From contig CM065314.1 of assembly GCA_033032175.1 (NCBI GenBank), positions 930,001 through 994,000 of the forward strand: a stretch of DNA of 64,000 nt, read 5' to 3'. This document shows, piece by piece, positions 23,971-35,527 of this stretch; positions within the stretch are counted from its first letter, which is position 1, and each line of letters opens with the position of its first letter. A program made the position numbers and the translations under genes. This DNA comes from Saturnia japonica (taxonomy: Eukaryota > Arthropoda > Insecta > Lepidoptera > Saturniidae). The notes under the pieces are model-generated. The model was not told the DNA's origin. It did not search any database and worked only from the letters and a program-made list of their open reading frames with translations.

Positions 23971-24240
23971 AAATTTATTTATTTATTTATTTATTTGAAC
24001 ACTTACATAATAAACACTAAAACAAGTAAAGAAAAATAGACAAAGAACATTGCTTAGTGCTACTATAATTAAAAGTGTAGACTACATGATAAATAGAATA
24101 TAGCGAGTAACAAGAAACAGACGAGAGATCAAATTAAAGGTAATAAACAACATAAATTCTAATAAATAATAAACTACTGGATCAAAATTATTCTTCTAAG
24201 TGAGCAAAATATTTTTTGATTGCCGGAACGTCGTCATTTA
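23971..24240 (-). repeat. LINE 3' end with (AAAT)n tail, unit A
   Basis: A run of TTTA repeats at the left edge reads as an AAAT tail on the minus strand, as for the LINE at 36548-38690. The upstream part is a non-coding 3' region. Unit B copy at about 30612-30885. Confidence 0.5.
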
Positions 24241-24302
24241 AATAAATAAATGAATGAATGATTTAAATAAATGATAAATTCGAATAATGTGCATAGTCTA
24301 TA

Positions 24303-24623
24303 TATTAATACGTGAAGCAAAAGCTTTCGGTACCTTTTTAAGCGTATTGCGTGCACGGAAGAATGTGAGATTTGACATGTTTAAAGTTTATATGGAGAAG
24401 GAGTGCAGAAAGCTAAAATTTATCTATAATATCTGTTACTAATATATCCGACCAGTGCCATTGTACTTAGACCTCGCAAAATATTGACATTGTCACTCAA
24501 CGAAAAGTGACCGCAAGTGATGTAGATAATACTCATTGTTTATGAATACTGTAAATGTCAAAGAAAAAATAGTCTATGACCAAAAAGTCGCTGATCGAAT
24601 TTGGAGCGTAGAGCGATCGCTAG
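24303..24623 (+). repeat. dispersed repeat 'P', unit A
   Basis: Full-length member of the family described at 840-1190, ending GCGATCGCTAG-T. Unit B copy at 30944-31264. Confidence 0.75.
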
Positions 24624-25125
24624 TAACAAAAAATACACGGGAAGGTTATAGATTGTTCAATTTATATGCTATAAAAATCTTCAATTAAACTTTTACAAAT
24701 GATAACAAATATAATATTAATTCTAAATCGCTTTTGATGTAATTTTGTTTAGAGCAACTATATGTCATTACTCTATTGATAAATTATAAGAATTGTCTAA
24801 AATATATGCAAAACTAAAATTACGAGATGAAAATAATTAATGCGTTATAAAAGCGTGCGGAGCCGCGAGGTGCTGTTAGTTCATAATAAAATTAGTTTTA
24901 ATTTCGAAGTATTTTTTTTTTTAAGTATTGAAAATAGGTCGCCGTTAAAAGGATACGTTGAATAAATAAGAGTTATGTCGAAAATAATTTAACATACATT
25001 TCAAATAAATTTAAAAGTCGTAAATATTTTACCAATTTTTTTTTCATGTTTTACTTTACGACGCTATACAAATTGGGAGTTTTTGGCGGGATCTTAAAGT
25101 GACATGTTGTGGTTTTTATTTTGAA

Positions 25126-25444
25126 CTAGCTGGTACCCGCGATTTCGTCTGCGTATTATTAGATATACACAGACTGATCTCGGAACACGACAAACAATAG
25201 AAATCGCCGCTTTTGCGTGATTGAGTAACAAACATAGAAACTTTCCATTTATTATATTTGTAAGATAACACTGGTTAAACTATAACTTTTAACGGGATAA
25301 AAAGTACCCTATGTGTTATTCCAGATCATAGACTATCTGTGTGCCAAATTTCATTGAGGTCTGTTCAGCCGTTTTTACGTGATTGAGTAACAAACATCCA
25401 AACACCCAAACATACATACTTTCACATTTATTATATTAGTAGGT
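25126..25444 (-). mobile_element. Helitron-like element, minus strand, unit A
   Basis: On the minus strand it starts near ACCTACTAATATAATAAATG and ends GAAATCGCGGGTACCAGCTAG followed by T, a very common pattern of lepidopteran Helitrons. It interrupts another repeat whose uninterrupted counterpart is seen at 42775-42990. About 319 bp, no Rep/helicase: non-autonomous. Unit B copy at 31767-32085. Confidence 0.75.
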
Positions 25445-26249
25445 TAAATTAAATTAGCTTTTTTGACCCTATATTGGCATTTTGTGTGATATAGTTTAGT
25501 TGATGTGTATAAGTAAAGTGGATTATAAATATAAAGCAGAAAACATGCATTTTAGAATGTCACTAAAACTCACTAGATAGTTCTGACAAGAGAGTCACCG
25601 TCTTGTCAAAAGACCCCACTTTGTACATAGGAAAATTTTACGAAGGCTTAAAAAATATTGACACTAGCAAATGCTTTTTGCGGCGCCAAAACAAGAAGAA
25701 GACTATACAACATCTTTAAAGTACCGGAGTATGGTGGCGCCCTAAAAACTGTTTGACCCGAGCAAACGATGGATCTCGCAAATATAAATGGAAAATAAAT
25801 TACGCATGAATGTTCCTGATGACTTTGTCCCTCGAGGCATAACGGAATCGAGACGAAACGGTCCGATGTTTGTAATAAATGGAGACAATTGTGTAGATTT
25901 AGATATTAAGGAAACGAAAAAAAAAAACAGATAATAACTTTAAAAGTGTTGTTCAATGAAGGAGCTGGCCTTGTTTGTACCACGTTAAATATATTATGAA
26001 GAGTTGGAGAAAGAAATTATGTGCACTTATGAACGCAAGTAAGAAGTTATATTTCTTGGTGTAAGAAAATAAAAATGACTAATTTTATCCCGCGTACCGC
26101 CATCATATCAGTTAGCTATCAATTATTACTAACATAATAAGCCAAATAACTTTGTGTGGTATTTCTGTGATAAATATGGTTTCTGGGGCTTATTGGAGAA
26201 GGGTAGGTTCAAACAGAGGTAGGGCACAAGTTTTTGTTATGTTCCTTCG
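25445..26249. other. repeat-derived spacer, unit A
   Basis: 25445-25620 continues the host repeat of the Helitron-like element; the rest is AT-rich with no gene. Confidence 0.4.
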
Positions 26250-26398
26250 GTTAGTAGGTCCCTTGGCCTAGGGAAGGGGGGTTAAAGGTAGGCAACGCGC
26301 TAGTGATATGCTACGGTACGGATACAAGCGTCCATATGCTACGGTAGCCGTTTACCATCAGGCAGGTCGTATGCTTGTTTGCCACCTTTGTGGCATAA
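26250..26398 (-). repeat. dispersed repeat 'S' (minus), unit A
   Basis: On the minus strand this matches the phrase at 44215-44335 about cells reading GCAAACAAGCATACG and GGTAAACGGC. It is a frequent lepidopteran interspersed sequence; unit B copy at 32896-33038. Confidence 0.55.
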
Positions 26399-26419
26399 AA
26401 AAACTTTTCTATATTGTTT

Positions 26420-26481
26420 AGGATTATGGAACTTTGGTTAGGAAGAAGGGGGGTATTTGCGTATGAAAGATGATGTAATGT
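26420..26481. other. junction between duplication units
   Basis: 62 bp not shared by the units. It contains TATGGAACTTTGGTTAGGA, close to a phrase at 19417-19434 inside the non-autonomous LTR element, hinting that such sequence took part in forming the junction. Confidence 0.5.
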
Positions 26482-27105
26482 AACCCGTCCCTAGTACTTC
26501 TAGACGCCGTGATATACGTCTCCCGTCTAGGTACTATGATTACTCTATGTAGGTTGTATATGCATAGGTTGTTGTTAGTTCTATTCTTGAATTTGACAGA
26601 GAATAAAAAGAAGAGCTCTAGGTAGCGCGTCGTTTGATGTCTTTTAAAATGACTGTCGTGTTTTCTGATTATTTTATATAATAGCCTAACTTACGAATGT
26701 GTAATACATTGTGGTGGTTGAATAAACATTTCAACGATCTGCCGACTATATTATTTATAATACTGAGCTGCCTTGGCGAAAAAATTTAAAATTCAAAATT
26801 GTCTTGACAGAAAAGAAAACATTGATTATACGACAGACTTTGTAAACTTATAGACTTATATTTTAGAATATAGAGAAAATAATAGAAAATATACCAACCA
26901 ATACCAATAATTTTAATATAAAAAGTCATAAATATAAAAGTCGGAGAAGTGTCAATCCGAGCTTTTAATAATCGAAATATTATATTCTCTCTTCATGGAA
27001 TTAATCTCACCCTGTGAGATATATTGTTCGTGCTTCGAGCGTGCACTCCGCTGAACATCCAGACCGACGCAGCTAAGGAGACAGTTTCTGTCTCTAATCT
27101 ACACT

Positions 27106-27303
27106 ATGCCGATCATCCGAGGTGACGCGGCCAAGGCGGCATTTTCTGCCTCGGGCATACATTGTATCAGTCAACCAGGGCGACACGGCCGAGGCTTCAG
27201 TTCCTGGATCTTCAAATGTGAAACCAATTTTATCGGAGGAATTGTGAGGTATAATTTACGGAAGTTATTAGGAACTGTTGAATATCTAAAGACTGTACGG
27301 TAA
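27106..27303 (+). CDS. small unrecognised ORF, 65 codons, unit B
   Basis: Copy of 20606-20803 with one amino-acid change. Here the sequence upstream of the ATG is uninterrupted and marks the empty site of the LARD element. No domain recognised; may not be coding. Confidence 0.25.
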   Translation: MPIIRGDAAKAAFSASGIHCISQPGRHGRGFSSWIFKCETNFIGGIVRYNLRKLLGTVEYLKTVR

Positions 27304-27527
27304 TAACAATTTCTCTATTTTCTATTTTTTTTATTGGAAAAACTTTACAAAATTAATGCTATAACGTACAAAAGTAACATATATCATATTTACAAATGTT
27401 CTTGTAATATATATTTATTTCAATTTTATCCTAATTTCATTTCATATTCCCTTTTTGACATATCTCCTTCCAAATTCTAGTAAATAATTGTCTACACACG
27501 ACAACCTATATCTTAAAAAATAACGAT

Positions 27528-27837
27528 TATAGTAAGACAACCCGTCCCTAGTACTTCTAGACGCCGTGATATACGTCTCCCGTCTAGGTACTATGATTAC
27601 TCTATGTAGGTTGTATATGCATCGGTTGTTGTTAGTTCTATTCTTGAATTTGACAGAGAATAAAAAGAAGAGCTCTAAGTAGCGCGTCGTTTGATGTCTT
27701 TTAAAATGACTGTCGTGTTTTCTGATTATTTTATATAATAGCCTAACTTACGAATGTGTAATACATTGTGGTGGTTGAATAAACATTTCAACGATCTGCC
27801 GACTATATTATTTATAATACTTAGCTAGCTTGGCGAA
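27528..27837 (+). mobile_element. solo Gypsy LTR in unit B
   Basis: 310 bp nearly identical to the 3' LTR at 16736-17045. It is flanked by ACGAT on both sides (27523-27527 and 27838-27842), whereas unit A has a single ACGAT at the corresponding place near 21022. A full element must have inserted here and recombined between its LTRs. The LTR supplies a poly(A)-type signal but no coding sequence. Confidence 0.88.
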
Positions 27838-28374
27838 ACGATATATTTTAATTACTTTAATGCTTTTGTAAGGATTAGGAGTTTTTCAGCCACGATTGAC
27901 GCAAAGTAGCATGCGGTCAACCTCATAGTAAGCAGATGGCGCAGCCAATGGACGTTTGTAAAACCAGAAGCATTCAAATGCGCGTGCCGACCTTTGAAAA
28001 CCTGTATAATCCCCTATTGAAGAACCCCATACTGTAGTCTCCTGGGACAACCTCAAAGGGAGCTTATTCCACATCTAGACTTATCACATCTCTCACCTTA
28101 GTCTATGATGTATTGGTTTTAACTTTTTAATCATGAACTTAATTATTACTTGATTATTTTGTGTATTATTGGTGGCATTGGCATTTAGTGTGATAGACCG
28201 GTAAAGTTTGATTATTGTAAACAAGTGAAATGGATTAGAAATAATAACTTGGAAAAGAATAATACAAATAACATAATGATAAAAAATACCAAAAAAATTA
28301 AAACTGAATTGGAATAAATAGCTTCACAATTAACCTAATATTGAAAATTACTATGTTGTAGATAAAAATGGTTA

Positions 28375-29711
28375 CGTCAGCGACAATGAAAGTTTTTTAG
28401 AACTGGCCACTTGTAAATAATATAATAAAAAAATTAGTTCAGATTTTGAAAATGGAACTCTTTGCCAATATTATGCGTTTGTATTTTATTCATTCGTCAT
28501 TTGTTTACGATTTTTGCGGCATATTGAAAATTCTCTGAGTCACGTCGGAATGAATTTAACGAAAGAAAATTTTTGTACAATGATTTTTTATGACTTTCGA
28601 TGTCAGTTAAGTCAACAGGAGAGTTATAATAGACTTCGATTGGTCTTTCACGATAAAGCCCCATCCCATGCCACTGTTTACAGCTGTTTTAATGTGTTTA
28701 AACGTGGTCGTATTTATCTCACCGATGATCTGCTTGAGGGACGGCCTTCTACGGCGACGACTGAAGAGAACATCAGTGTTGTGCCGTACGATACAGACCG
28801 ACAAAATAGTGACTTATCAGCTGATTCGGACAAGATTAGGCATCGGTATGAGTCAAGTGCACAAAATCCTCCATTATCATTTAGCGGTCTGGAAGCATTG
28901 TGCACGGTGGATACCTCATAATTTGACAGAGGCCCAAAAACTCCGTCGTGTTGATCGGTGTCGTAAAATGGTTCAAAGATTTAACGGAGGTGACTCAAAT
29001 GCTATGTTCGACATACTTACGGGTGACGAAAGCTGGATTTATTGTTATGATCCCGAAACTTTGTACACTAATAATTGTTTGCCACTTGTCTTGGAAAAAG
29101 TTCGGTAGAAACGACCTCGCAGTAGGATCCTCCTTCACCACGACAACGCCTCGTCGCACACCGCCAAGCAAACAAGCGACTACTTGGCTATAGCAGATTA
29201 TGGGCCGGTAGCGCAGTGGAAGTTATTTGTAGTAATAAATAAAACCAGCATATAAAAGTAAAGAACAGGAAAGAACATATATATATGATAGCAAAGATCT
29301 TTACACAACAAAAGAGAACTGTGTGACACATACCAAATTTAAAATATGGAAGGTACAAATTTATTATAAAAGAGTATCTACTCAACACTTGGCGACGTCA
29401 GACGTGGAGTTACTGGGTCACCCGCCCTGTAGCTCCGACCTCGCACCTTGCGATTATTATTTATTTCCGAAAATAAAAGAAAAACTCCGACAAAAACGTT
29501 TTATGGACGCCGAGGAAGCAGTGGCTGCGTTTCAAAATGCCGTCGAAGAGACCCCTAAGGACGAGTGGGCAAAGTGCTTTTCTCAGTGGTTCCATCGGAT
29601 GCAGCGATGTATTGATATAAATGGACACAATTTTGAAAAGATATAATAAACTAATACCTTGCTAGTTTGTTCAAGTTTTTATTTTCTAAGAACTTTCAGT
29701 GTCACCTAACG
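28375..29711 (+). pseudogene. mariner-like element, unit B copy
   Basis: Same element as 21560-23056. Relative to it, 159 bp (unit A positions 22247-22405) are missing exactly in frame, removing 53 residues after the first catalytic Asp. Two stops of unit A are sense codons here, giving a continuous 146-codon frame at 28668-29108. The 190-bp insert and the stop before it are shared with unit A. Inactive. Confidence 0.85.
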
Positions 29712-32700
29712 TGCTGTGAGTCAAGCTTAGAAGATAGACATGTGTCATCGCGGACTTTTCTATAGCCTTCTTTGGAAGGACTACAATTCTTTCGTAGGTG
29801 CATTATTTTAAGGTTTAGCCAGCGTAAGCCACTTAATTACCTGAAAATTGAAAAATTGACGTCTGATTACATAAAATTGGGTGTTGTATACTATACAAAC
29901 ACTTAATTGGAATGTATTGTCCGTACTGTATATACAAACCGTCCGTAAAAAAAAAAAAAAACTTTAAATTACATTGAAAACCGTATAAATATCCGTTGCG
30001 TGGTTTATAAGAAGTTAGCGGACAAACAAACAGACACGTTCAGCGACTTCCTTTTATACAATGTATTAATATTGATTATATTTAAGATGTATAAAGATGA
30101 GGCCATTGATGGATCTCGTTTGAAATTTACAGAAAAGAATCAGCGAGAATCATGTTCAGATATAATACACGGCGCATGACTCAGATGACTATGAATTTTT
30201 ATTTTATTTGATGTTATTTACAAAATTTTACCAAAAAAAATACAGAAAATCCAATAAACCTTTAAAAACATAAGAGATTGAACGAAATATTAGCATAGTT
30301 TGTTCAAATACAAACAAACAAACAGGCTGCCGAAGCTACGATGCAATATATTCGATGGTATAACCAAAAGTATTGTAAGAAAAACGTCCATCCATTCGCA
30401 AATCTGGAGAATAGGTCGGGAATACACTAACAGCTATACAAATAAGTAGATAAGATAAATAGGATTGATCGAGGGTAAGTTAACAAATTTAAAAATATAC
30501 AACAACAAAAAAATTAAATTAAAATACTTTGGAAAGCAAGTTATACGCGGTAAATGTTGTGTACGAAATTGTGTCTTAAATAATAAATAATTGTTTAAAT
30601 TAAAAATTACTAAATTTATTTATTTATTTATTTATTTGAACACTTACATAATAAACACTAAAACAAGTAAAGAAAAATAGACAAAGAACATTGCTTAGTG
30701 CTACTATAATTAAAAGTGTAGACTACATGATAAATAGAATATAGCGAGTAACAAGAAACAGACGAGAGATCAAATTAAAGGTAATAAACAACATAAATTC
30801 TAATAAATAATAAACTACTGGATCAAAATTATTCTTCTAAGTGAGCAAAATATTTTTTGATTGCCGGAACGTCGTCATTTAAATAAATAAATGAATGAAT
30901 GATTTAAATAAATGATAAATTCGAATAATGTGCATAGTCTATATATTAATACGTGAAGCAAAAGCTTTCGGTACCTTTTTAAGCGTATTGCGTGCACGGA
31001 AGAATGTGAGATTTGACATGTTTAAAGTTTATATGGAGAAGGAGTGCAGAAAGCTAAAATTTATCTATAATATCTGTTACTAATATATCCGACCAGTGCC
31101 ATTGTACTTAGACCTCGCAAAATATTGACATTGTCACTCAACGAAAAGTGACCGCAAGTGATGTAGATAATACTCATTGTTTATGAATACTGTAAATGTC
31201 AAAGAAAAAATAGTCTATGACCAAAAAGTCGCTGATCGAATTTGGAGCGTAGAGCGATCGCTAGTAACAAAAAATACACGGGAAGGTTATAGATTGTTCA
31301 ATTTATATGCTATAAAAATCTTCAATTAAACTTTTACAAATGATAACAAATATAATATTAATTCTAAATCGCTTTTGATGTAATTTTGTTTAGAGCAACT
31401 ATATGTCATTACTCTATTGATAAATTATAAGAATTGTCTAAAATATATGCAAAACTAAAATTACGAGATGAAAATAATTAATGCGTTATAAAAGCGTGCG
31501 GAGCCGCGAGGTGCTGTTAGTTCATAATAAAATTAGTTTTAATTTCGAAGTATTTTTTTTTTTAAGTATTGAAAATAGGTCGCCGTTAAAAGGATACGTT
31601 GAATAAATAAGAGTTATGTCGAAAATAATTTAACATACATTTCAAATAAATTTAAAAGTCGTAAATATTTTACCAATTTTTTTTTCATGTTTTACTTTAC
31701 GACGCTATACAAATTGGGAGTTTTTGGCGGGATCTTAAAGTGACATGTTGTGGTTTTTATTTTGAACTAGCTGGTACCCGCGATTTCGTCTGCGTATTAT
31801 TAGATATACACAGACTGATCTCGGAACACGACAAACAATAGAAATCGCCGCTTTTGCGTGATTGAGTAACAAACATAGAAACTTTCCATTTATTATATTT
31901 GTAAGATAACACTGGTTAAACTATAACTTTTAACGGGATAAAAAGTACCCTATGTGTTATTCCAGATCATAGACTATCTGTGTGCCAAATTTCATTGAGG
32001 TCTGTTCAGCCGTTTTTACGTGATTGAGTAACAAACATCCAAACACCCAAACATACATACTTTCACATTTATTATATTAGTAGGTTAAATTAAATTAGCT
32101 TTTTTGACCCTATATTGGCATTTTGTGTGATATAGTTTAGTTGATGTGTATAAGTAAAGTGGATTATAAATATAAAGCAGAAAACATGCATTTTAGAATG
32201 TCACTAAAACTCACTAGATAGTTCTGACAAGAGAGTCACCGTCTTGTCAAAAGACCCCACTTTGTACATAGGAAAATTTTACGAAGGCTTAAAAAATATT
32301 GACACTAGCAAATGCTTTTTGCGGCGCCAAAACAAGAAGAAGACTATACAACATCTTTAAAGTACCGGAGTATGGTGGCGCCCTAAAAACTGTTTGACCC
32401 GAGCAAACGATGGATCTCGCAAATATAAATGGAAAATAAATTACGCATGAATGTTCCTGATGACTTTGTCCCTCGAGGCATAACGGAATCGAGACGAAAC
32501 GGTCCGATGTTTGTAATAAATGGAGACAATTGTGTAGATTTAGATATTAAGGAAACGAAAAAAAAAAACAGATAATAACTTTAAAAGTGTTGTTCAATGA
32601 AGGAGCTGGCCTTGTTTGTACCACGTTAAATATATTATGAAGAGTTGGAGAAAGAAATTATGTGCACTTATGAACGCAAGTAAGAAGTTATATTTCTTGG

Positions 32701-33060
32701 TGTAAGAAAATAAAAATGACTAATTTTATCCCGCGTACCGCCATCATATCAGTTAGCTATCAATTATTACTAACATAATAAGCCAAATAACTTTGTGTGG
32801 TATTTCTGTGATAAATATGGTTTCTGGGGCTTATTGGAGAAGGGTAGGTTCAAACAGAGGTAGGGCACAAGTTTTTGTTATGTTCCTTCGGTTAGTAGGT
32901 CCCTTGGCCTAGGGAAGGGGGGTTAAAGGTAGGCAACGCGCTAGTGATATGCTACGGTACGGATACAAGCGTCCATATGCTACGGTAGCCGTTTACCATC
33001 AGGCAGGTCGTATGCTTGTTTGCCACCTTTGTGGCATAAAAAAACTTTTCTATATTGTTT
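29712..33060. other. remaining repeats of unit B
   Basis: Contains in order the LINE tail (about 30612-30885), repeat 'P' (30944-31264), the Helitron-like element (31767-32085, minus) and repeat 'S' (32896-33038, minus), as in unit A. No host gene seen. Confidence 0.7.
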
Positions 33061-33288
33061 TTAATCAACTAACATGGCGTACAAGCGTAAGGGTCACTTG
33101 ATGATAAGTAACTACCACAGTGAATATCACAGGTTATTGTCAACCATTTTTGTCAGGGCATTGTCAACTTTGAATCCCTACTCATCCCAGAAAAATAATA
33201 CAAACTTTAAAATAAGTCGCATTTCCGTCTTCCGTCACATGAGAAACGCGCAGCTCTTAATTTTACCACTTATAAAAAAAACCGTCAC

Positions 33289-33600
33289 GTGACGCCTGGC
33301 AGATGTAAAACAACGAAGGGGGTTCCTAAAGGGTGTCCCGACAATTTCCCTGTGGGAGGTCCTCGAGGGTCCCGTGGGGTGTTATGGGTGGGGGTAAGGG
33401 GTTCCCAGAGGGTGACTCGACAATTCCCCTGTAGGAGGTCAGTGGATGTCTGTGAGGGCTTAGTGGATGTCTGTGAGGGGTTAGTGGGGGTCAGTGGGGA
33501 TTACTTCGGAGTGCCACCGTACCTTTTTTTTTTAACGTGGAGAAACCCGTCATCGGTACACACCCGCCCGGGGGGACAAGTGGTTATGTGAGACCCCTGC
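33289..33600 (+). repeat. G-rich degenerate tandem repeat
   Basis: Imperfect repeats of a G-rich phrase such as GTGGATGTCTGTGAGGG, strongly skewed in composition compared with the AT-rich surroundings. The 100-codon frame across it is an artefact of the repeat. Confidence 0.5.
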
Positions 33601-33756
33601 TCACTAAAACTCCATGGTGTACCATCCGCCACCTCGATGGAGCGACGCGGGACCTGCGGTAGCGTACAACCGCGTCGCCCCGACGGCCACCCTGGCTATT
33701 CCGGGCCCCGACCTAAATAGGAGACAGCTCAGTGCACCCTAGCTGTCTCCTCCGTC

Positions 33757-34650
33757 CGCCGAAGCTGTTGGAGGATTACCTCGACGATAGGGTTGCTGCC
33801 TACGTTGACAGTCAGGAGTCGGTATTGGGACCGCTTCTGTTAAACATGGACTAAGACTGAGTGCTCCGCGGCGCACTCCCCAAGGGTGTGCGAATATTCT
33901 GCTACGCGGATAACACCCTAGTCGTGGCTCGGGGGAAACTGCAGGGAGGTAGAGCACCTGGCGACGGAGGGGTGGCCGTTGTGGTCAGGCGCATAAGGAA
34001 GTTGGGCCTCAGGGTGGCCCTCGAAAAAACCGAAGCCCTGTTGTTTCACGGGCCTCGGTGCGGGACACCACCGAGGACCAACATAGACATAGAAAATCAT
34101 AGAGTCTGGGTTGGGGTCCAGATGAAATATCTGAGCCTCATCCTGGACGGAAGATGGCGGTTCGAGTCCCATTTTAAGGGACTCGGATCGAGGATAGTTG
34201 GAGCTGCGGCGGCACTCGTCGGGCTCCTCCGGAATTCGGGGGGGCCAGGCGCCAGCTGCCGCCGTTTGTATGCGGGAGTCGTCAGGAGCATGGCCGTCTA
34301 CGGGCCACCGATTTGGGTGACTGCCCTAAGCGCCTACAATAAACGCGTGATGCGCGTTGCGCAGCACGTCGTGGCGCAAAGGGTAGTCCGTGGATACCGG
34401 TCGGTGTCCGCGGGGGCGGCTTTTGTTCTTACCGGCTCTCTGAGTGTGCTGCGTGGGAGGAGCAGAGCCGCATTCTGGCTGCAGTGGTTGGAGAGGACTT
34501 CTCGCTGCCGAGCATGGTGAGAGCCATGCTTGGCAGTGAGAGGGCATGGACGATGATGGTCTCCTTTTTCGAAGAAGATATCTCACAGAAGGAGGCTGCG
34601 GTTCACAGGTTCGGCGAACGGAGGAGACAAAAAAAAGTTGGGTTGCAGTG
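33757..34650 (+). pseudogene. R1-clade LINE reverse transcriptase, C-terminal part
   Basis: Upstream of the 219-codon frame at 33861-34520, another frame reads L-L-E-D-Y-L-D-D-R-V-A and S-V-L-G-P-L-L, the RT segment before the catalytic box, with stops between. The catalytic box reads YADN instead of YADD. Downstream are K-T-E-A-L-L-F, K-Y-L-S-L-I-L-D-G-R-W and, after a further frameshift near 34480, the characteristic LPSMVRAMLGSERAW ending near 34650. R1 elements usually target 28S rDNA, but the flanks here are not rDNA-like, so this is an R1-related, non-rDNA family. GC content is much higher than the flanks. Inactive, 5'-truncated. Confidence 0.85.
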
Positions 34651-34704
34651 ATTATTTTCATAATTATATATTCATAAGTCATAGTACATATATTCCATTA
34701 TATA

Positions 34705-34742
34705 GCGTGGCGATGCGTCGCCACGGCCTGTATCGCCACGCC
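34705..34742. repeat. perfect stem-loop after the R1 fragment
   Basis: GCGTGGCGAT pairs with ATCGCCACGC over 10 bp around a 17-nt loop that itself contains GCGTCGCCACG. Probably part of the R1 3' region. Confidence 0.5.
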
Positions 34743-35065
34743 AATAATCAGGTTTACTCCTCGCCTATGGATGTTTCACATTTTAAAAAATGGCAGAGTA
34801 GACGTTCGTTGCTAGATCACTCATATCCTGGTATATTTGTACCTTTACGATTTCATAAACAAATAAATAGACTAAGTGAGTAGAATAAGCGTAGCGAAAT
34901 TACTTCACAAAAAACTTTATTTCATGTATTAACTGTGTTTTTTTTCTGTTTGAATGCTAAAAATTTATAAACTTCACGAGATATCTGTGGAAATGTGGAA
35001 TGTACTCGTGTTTTTAAACTCAATTAGTGCGCGGTGTCAAACAAAATTATTAATATTTTTTATTC
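34743..35065. other. AT-rich spacer
   Basis: No gene or repeat recognised. Confidence 0.4.
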
Positions 35066-35073
35066 GATTCTAC

Positions 35074-35527
35074 TAATGGTGGGCGATTATGATATATAGT
35101 AATGTAATCATCCGATTATGAAGATATTTCGACTTATCTCGATTATAGTCATTAGTAATTACTAATATTAGTAGTTCATTAATATTAATTAGTTAAGTAA
35201 TTAATGATCATTCACAATGAAGTCTTTGATGTATTATCCAGAGGTGGAACAAATTTTCTTTAATTAGTAAACCTAGCATTAGCAGTTAAATGGTAACTAT
35301 TACGACCGAATGACCTTTTTTTCTAGCTAATTCTTATATTTGTTCTAGTAAAAAACTTTCTCTACGACTGCGCGAGCTTTTTTTAGCTTTCCACTCACGC
35401 TCACCTCTTTGTAACACAGCAAAGACACTATTATGAATAATCATTCATATTCCTAAATCGATTATGAATTATTACTCATAATCGAATTATTTCGATCATG
35501 TAAATCATTCATAATCGCCCACCTCTA
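35074..35527. mobile_element. hAT-like MITE, 454 bp
   Basis: The terminal repeats TAATGGTGGGCGATTATGA (left) and TAGAGGTGGGCGATTATGA (right, opposite strand) match 17 of 19 positions. Flanks are GATTCTAC and AATTCTAC, an 8-bp target duplication with one change. TAGAGGTGGGC-type ends and 8-bp duplications are typical of hAT elements. The interior is AT-rich with further ATTATGA/TCATAAT inversions; no transposase. Confidence 0.85.

Larger units (their letters stand above)
16747..26419 (+). repeat. tandem duplication, unit A
   Basis: Collinear with 26482-33060. Starts within the Gypsy 3' LTR and ends at a shared TATATTGTTT. Unit A is longer because it carries the 3.2-kb LTR element at 17374-20604. 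Without it, unit A is about 6.4 kb. Identity is high throughout by eye, with a few indels. Confidence 0.95.
26482..33060 (+). repeat. tandem duplication, unit B
   Basis: Collinear copy of unit A in the same orientation. Differences: no LARD element, a solo Gypsy LTR at 27528-27837, a 159-bp in-frame deletion in the mariner transposase, and small indels such as the one near 30516. Units A and B could be true paralogues or two haplotypes placed in tandem by assembly. Confidence 0.95.

Noticed and set aside
27886..28074. 62-codon minus-strand frame as a host gene fragment
   Set aside because: Present in the duplicated repeat block and only vaguely LINE-like; too short to call.
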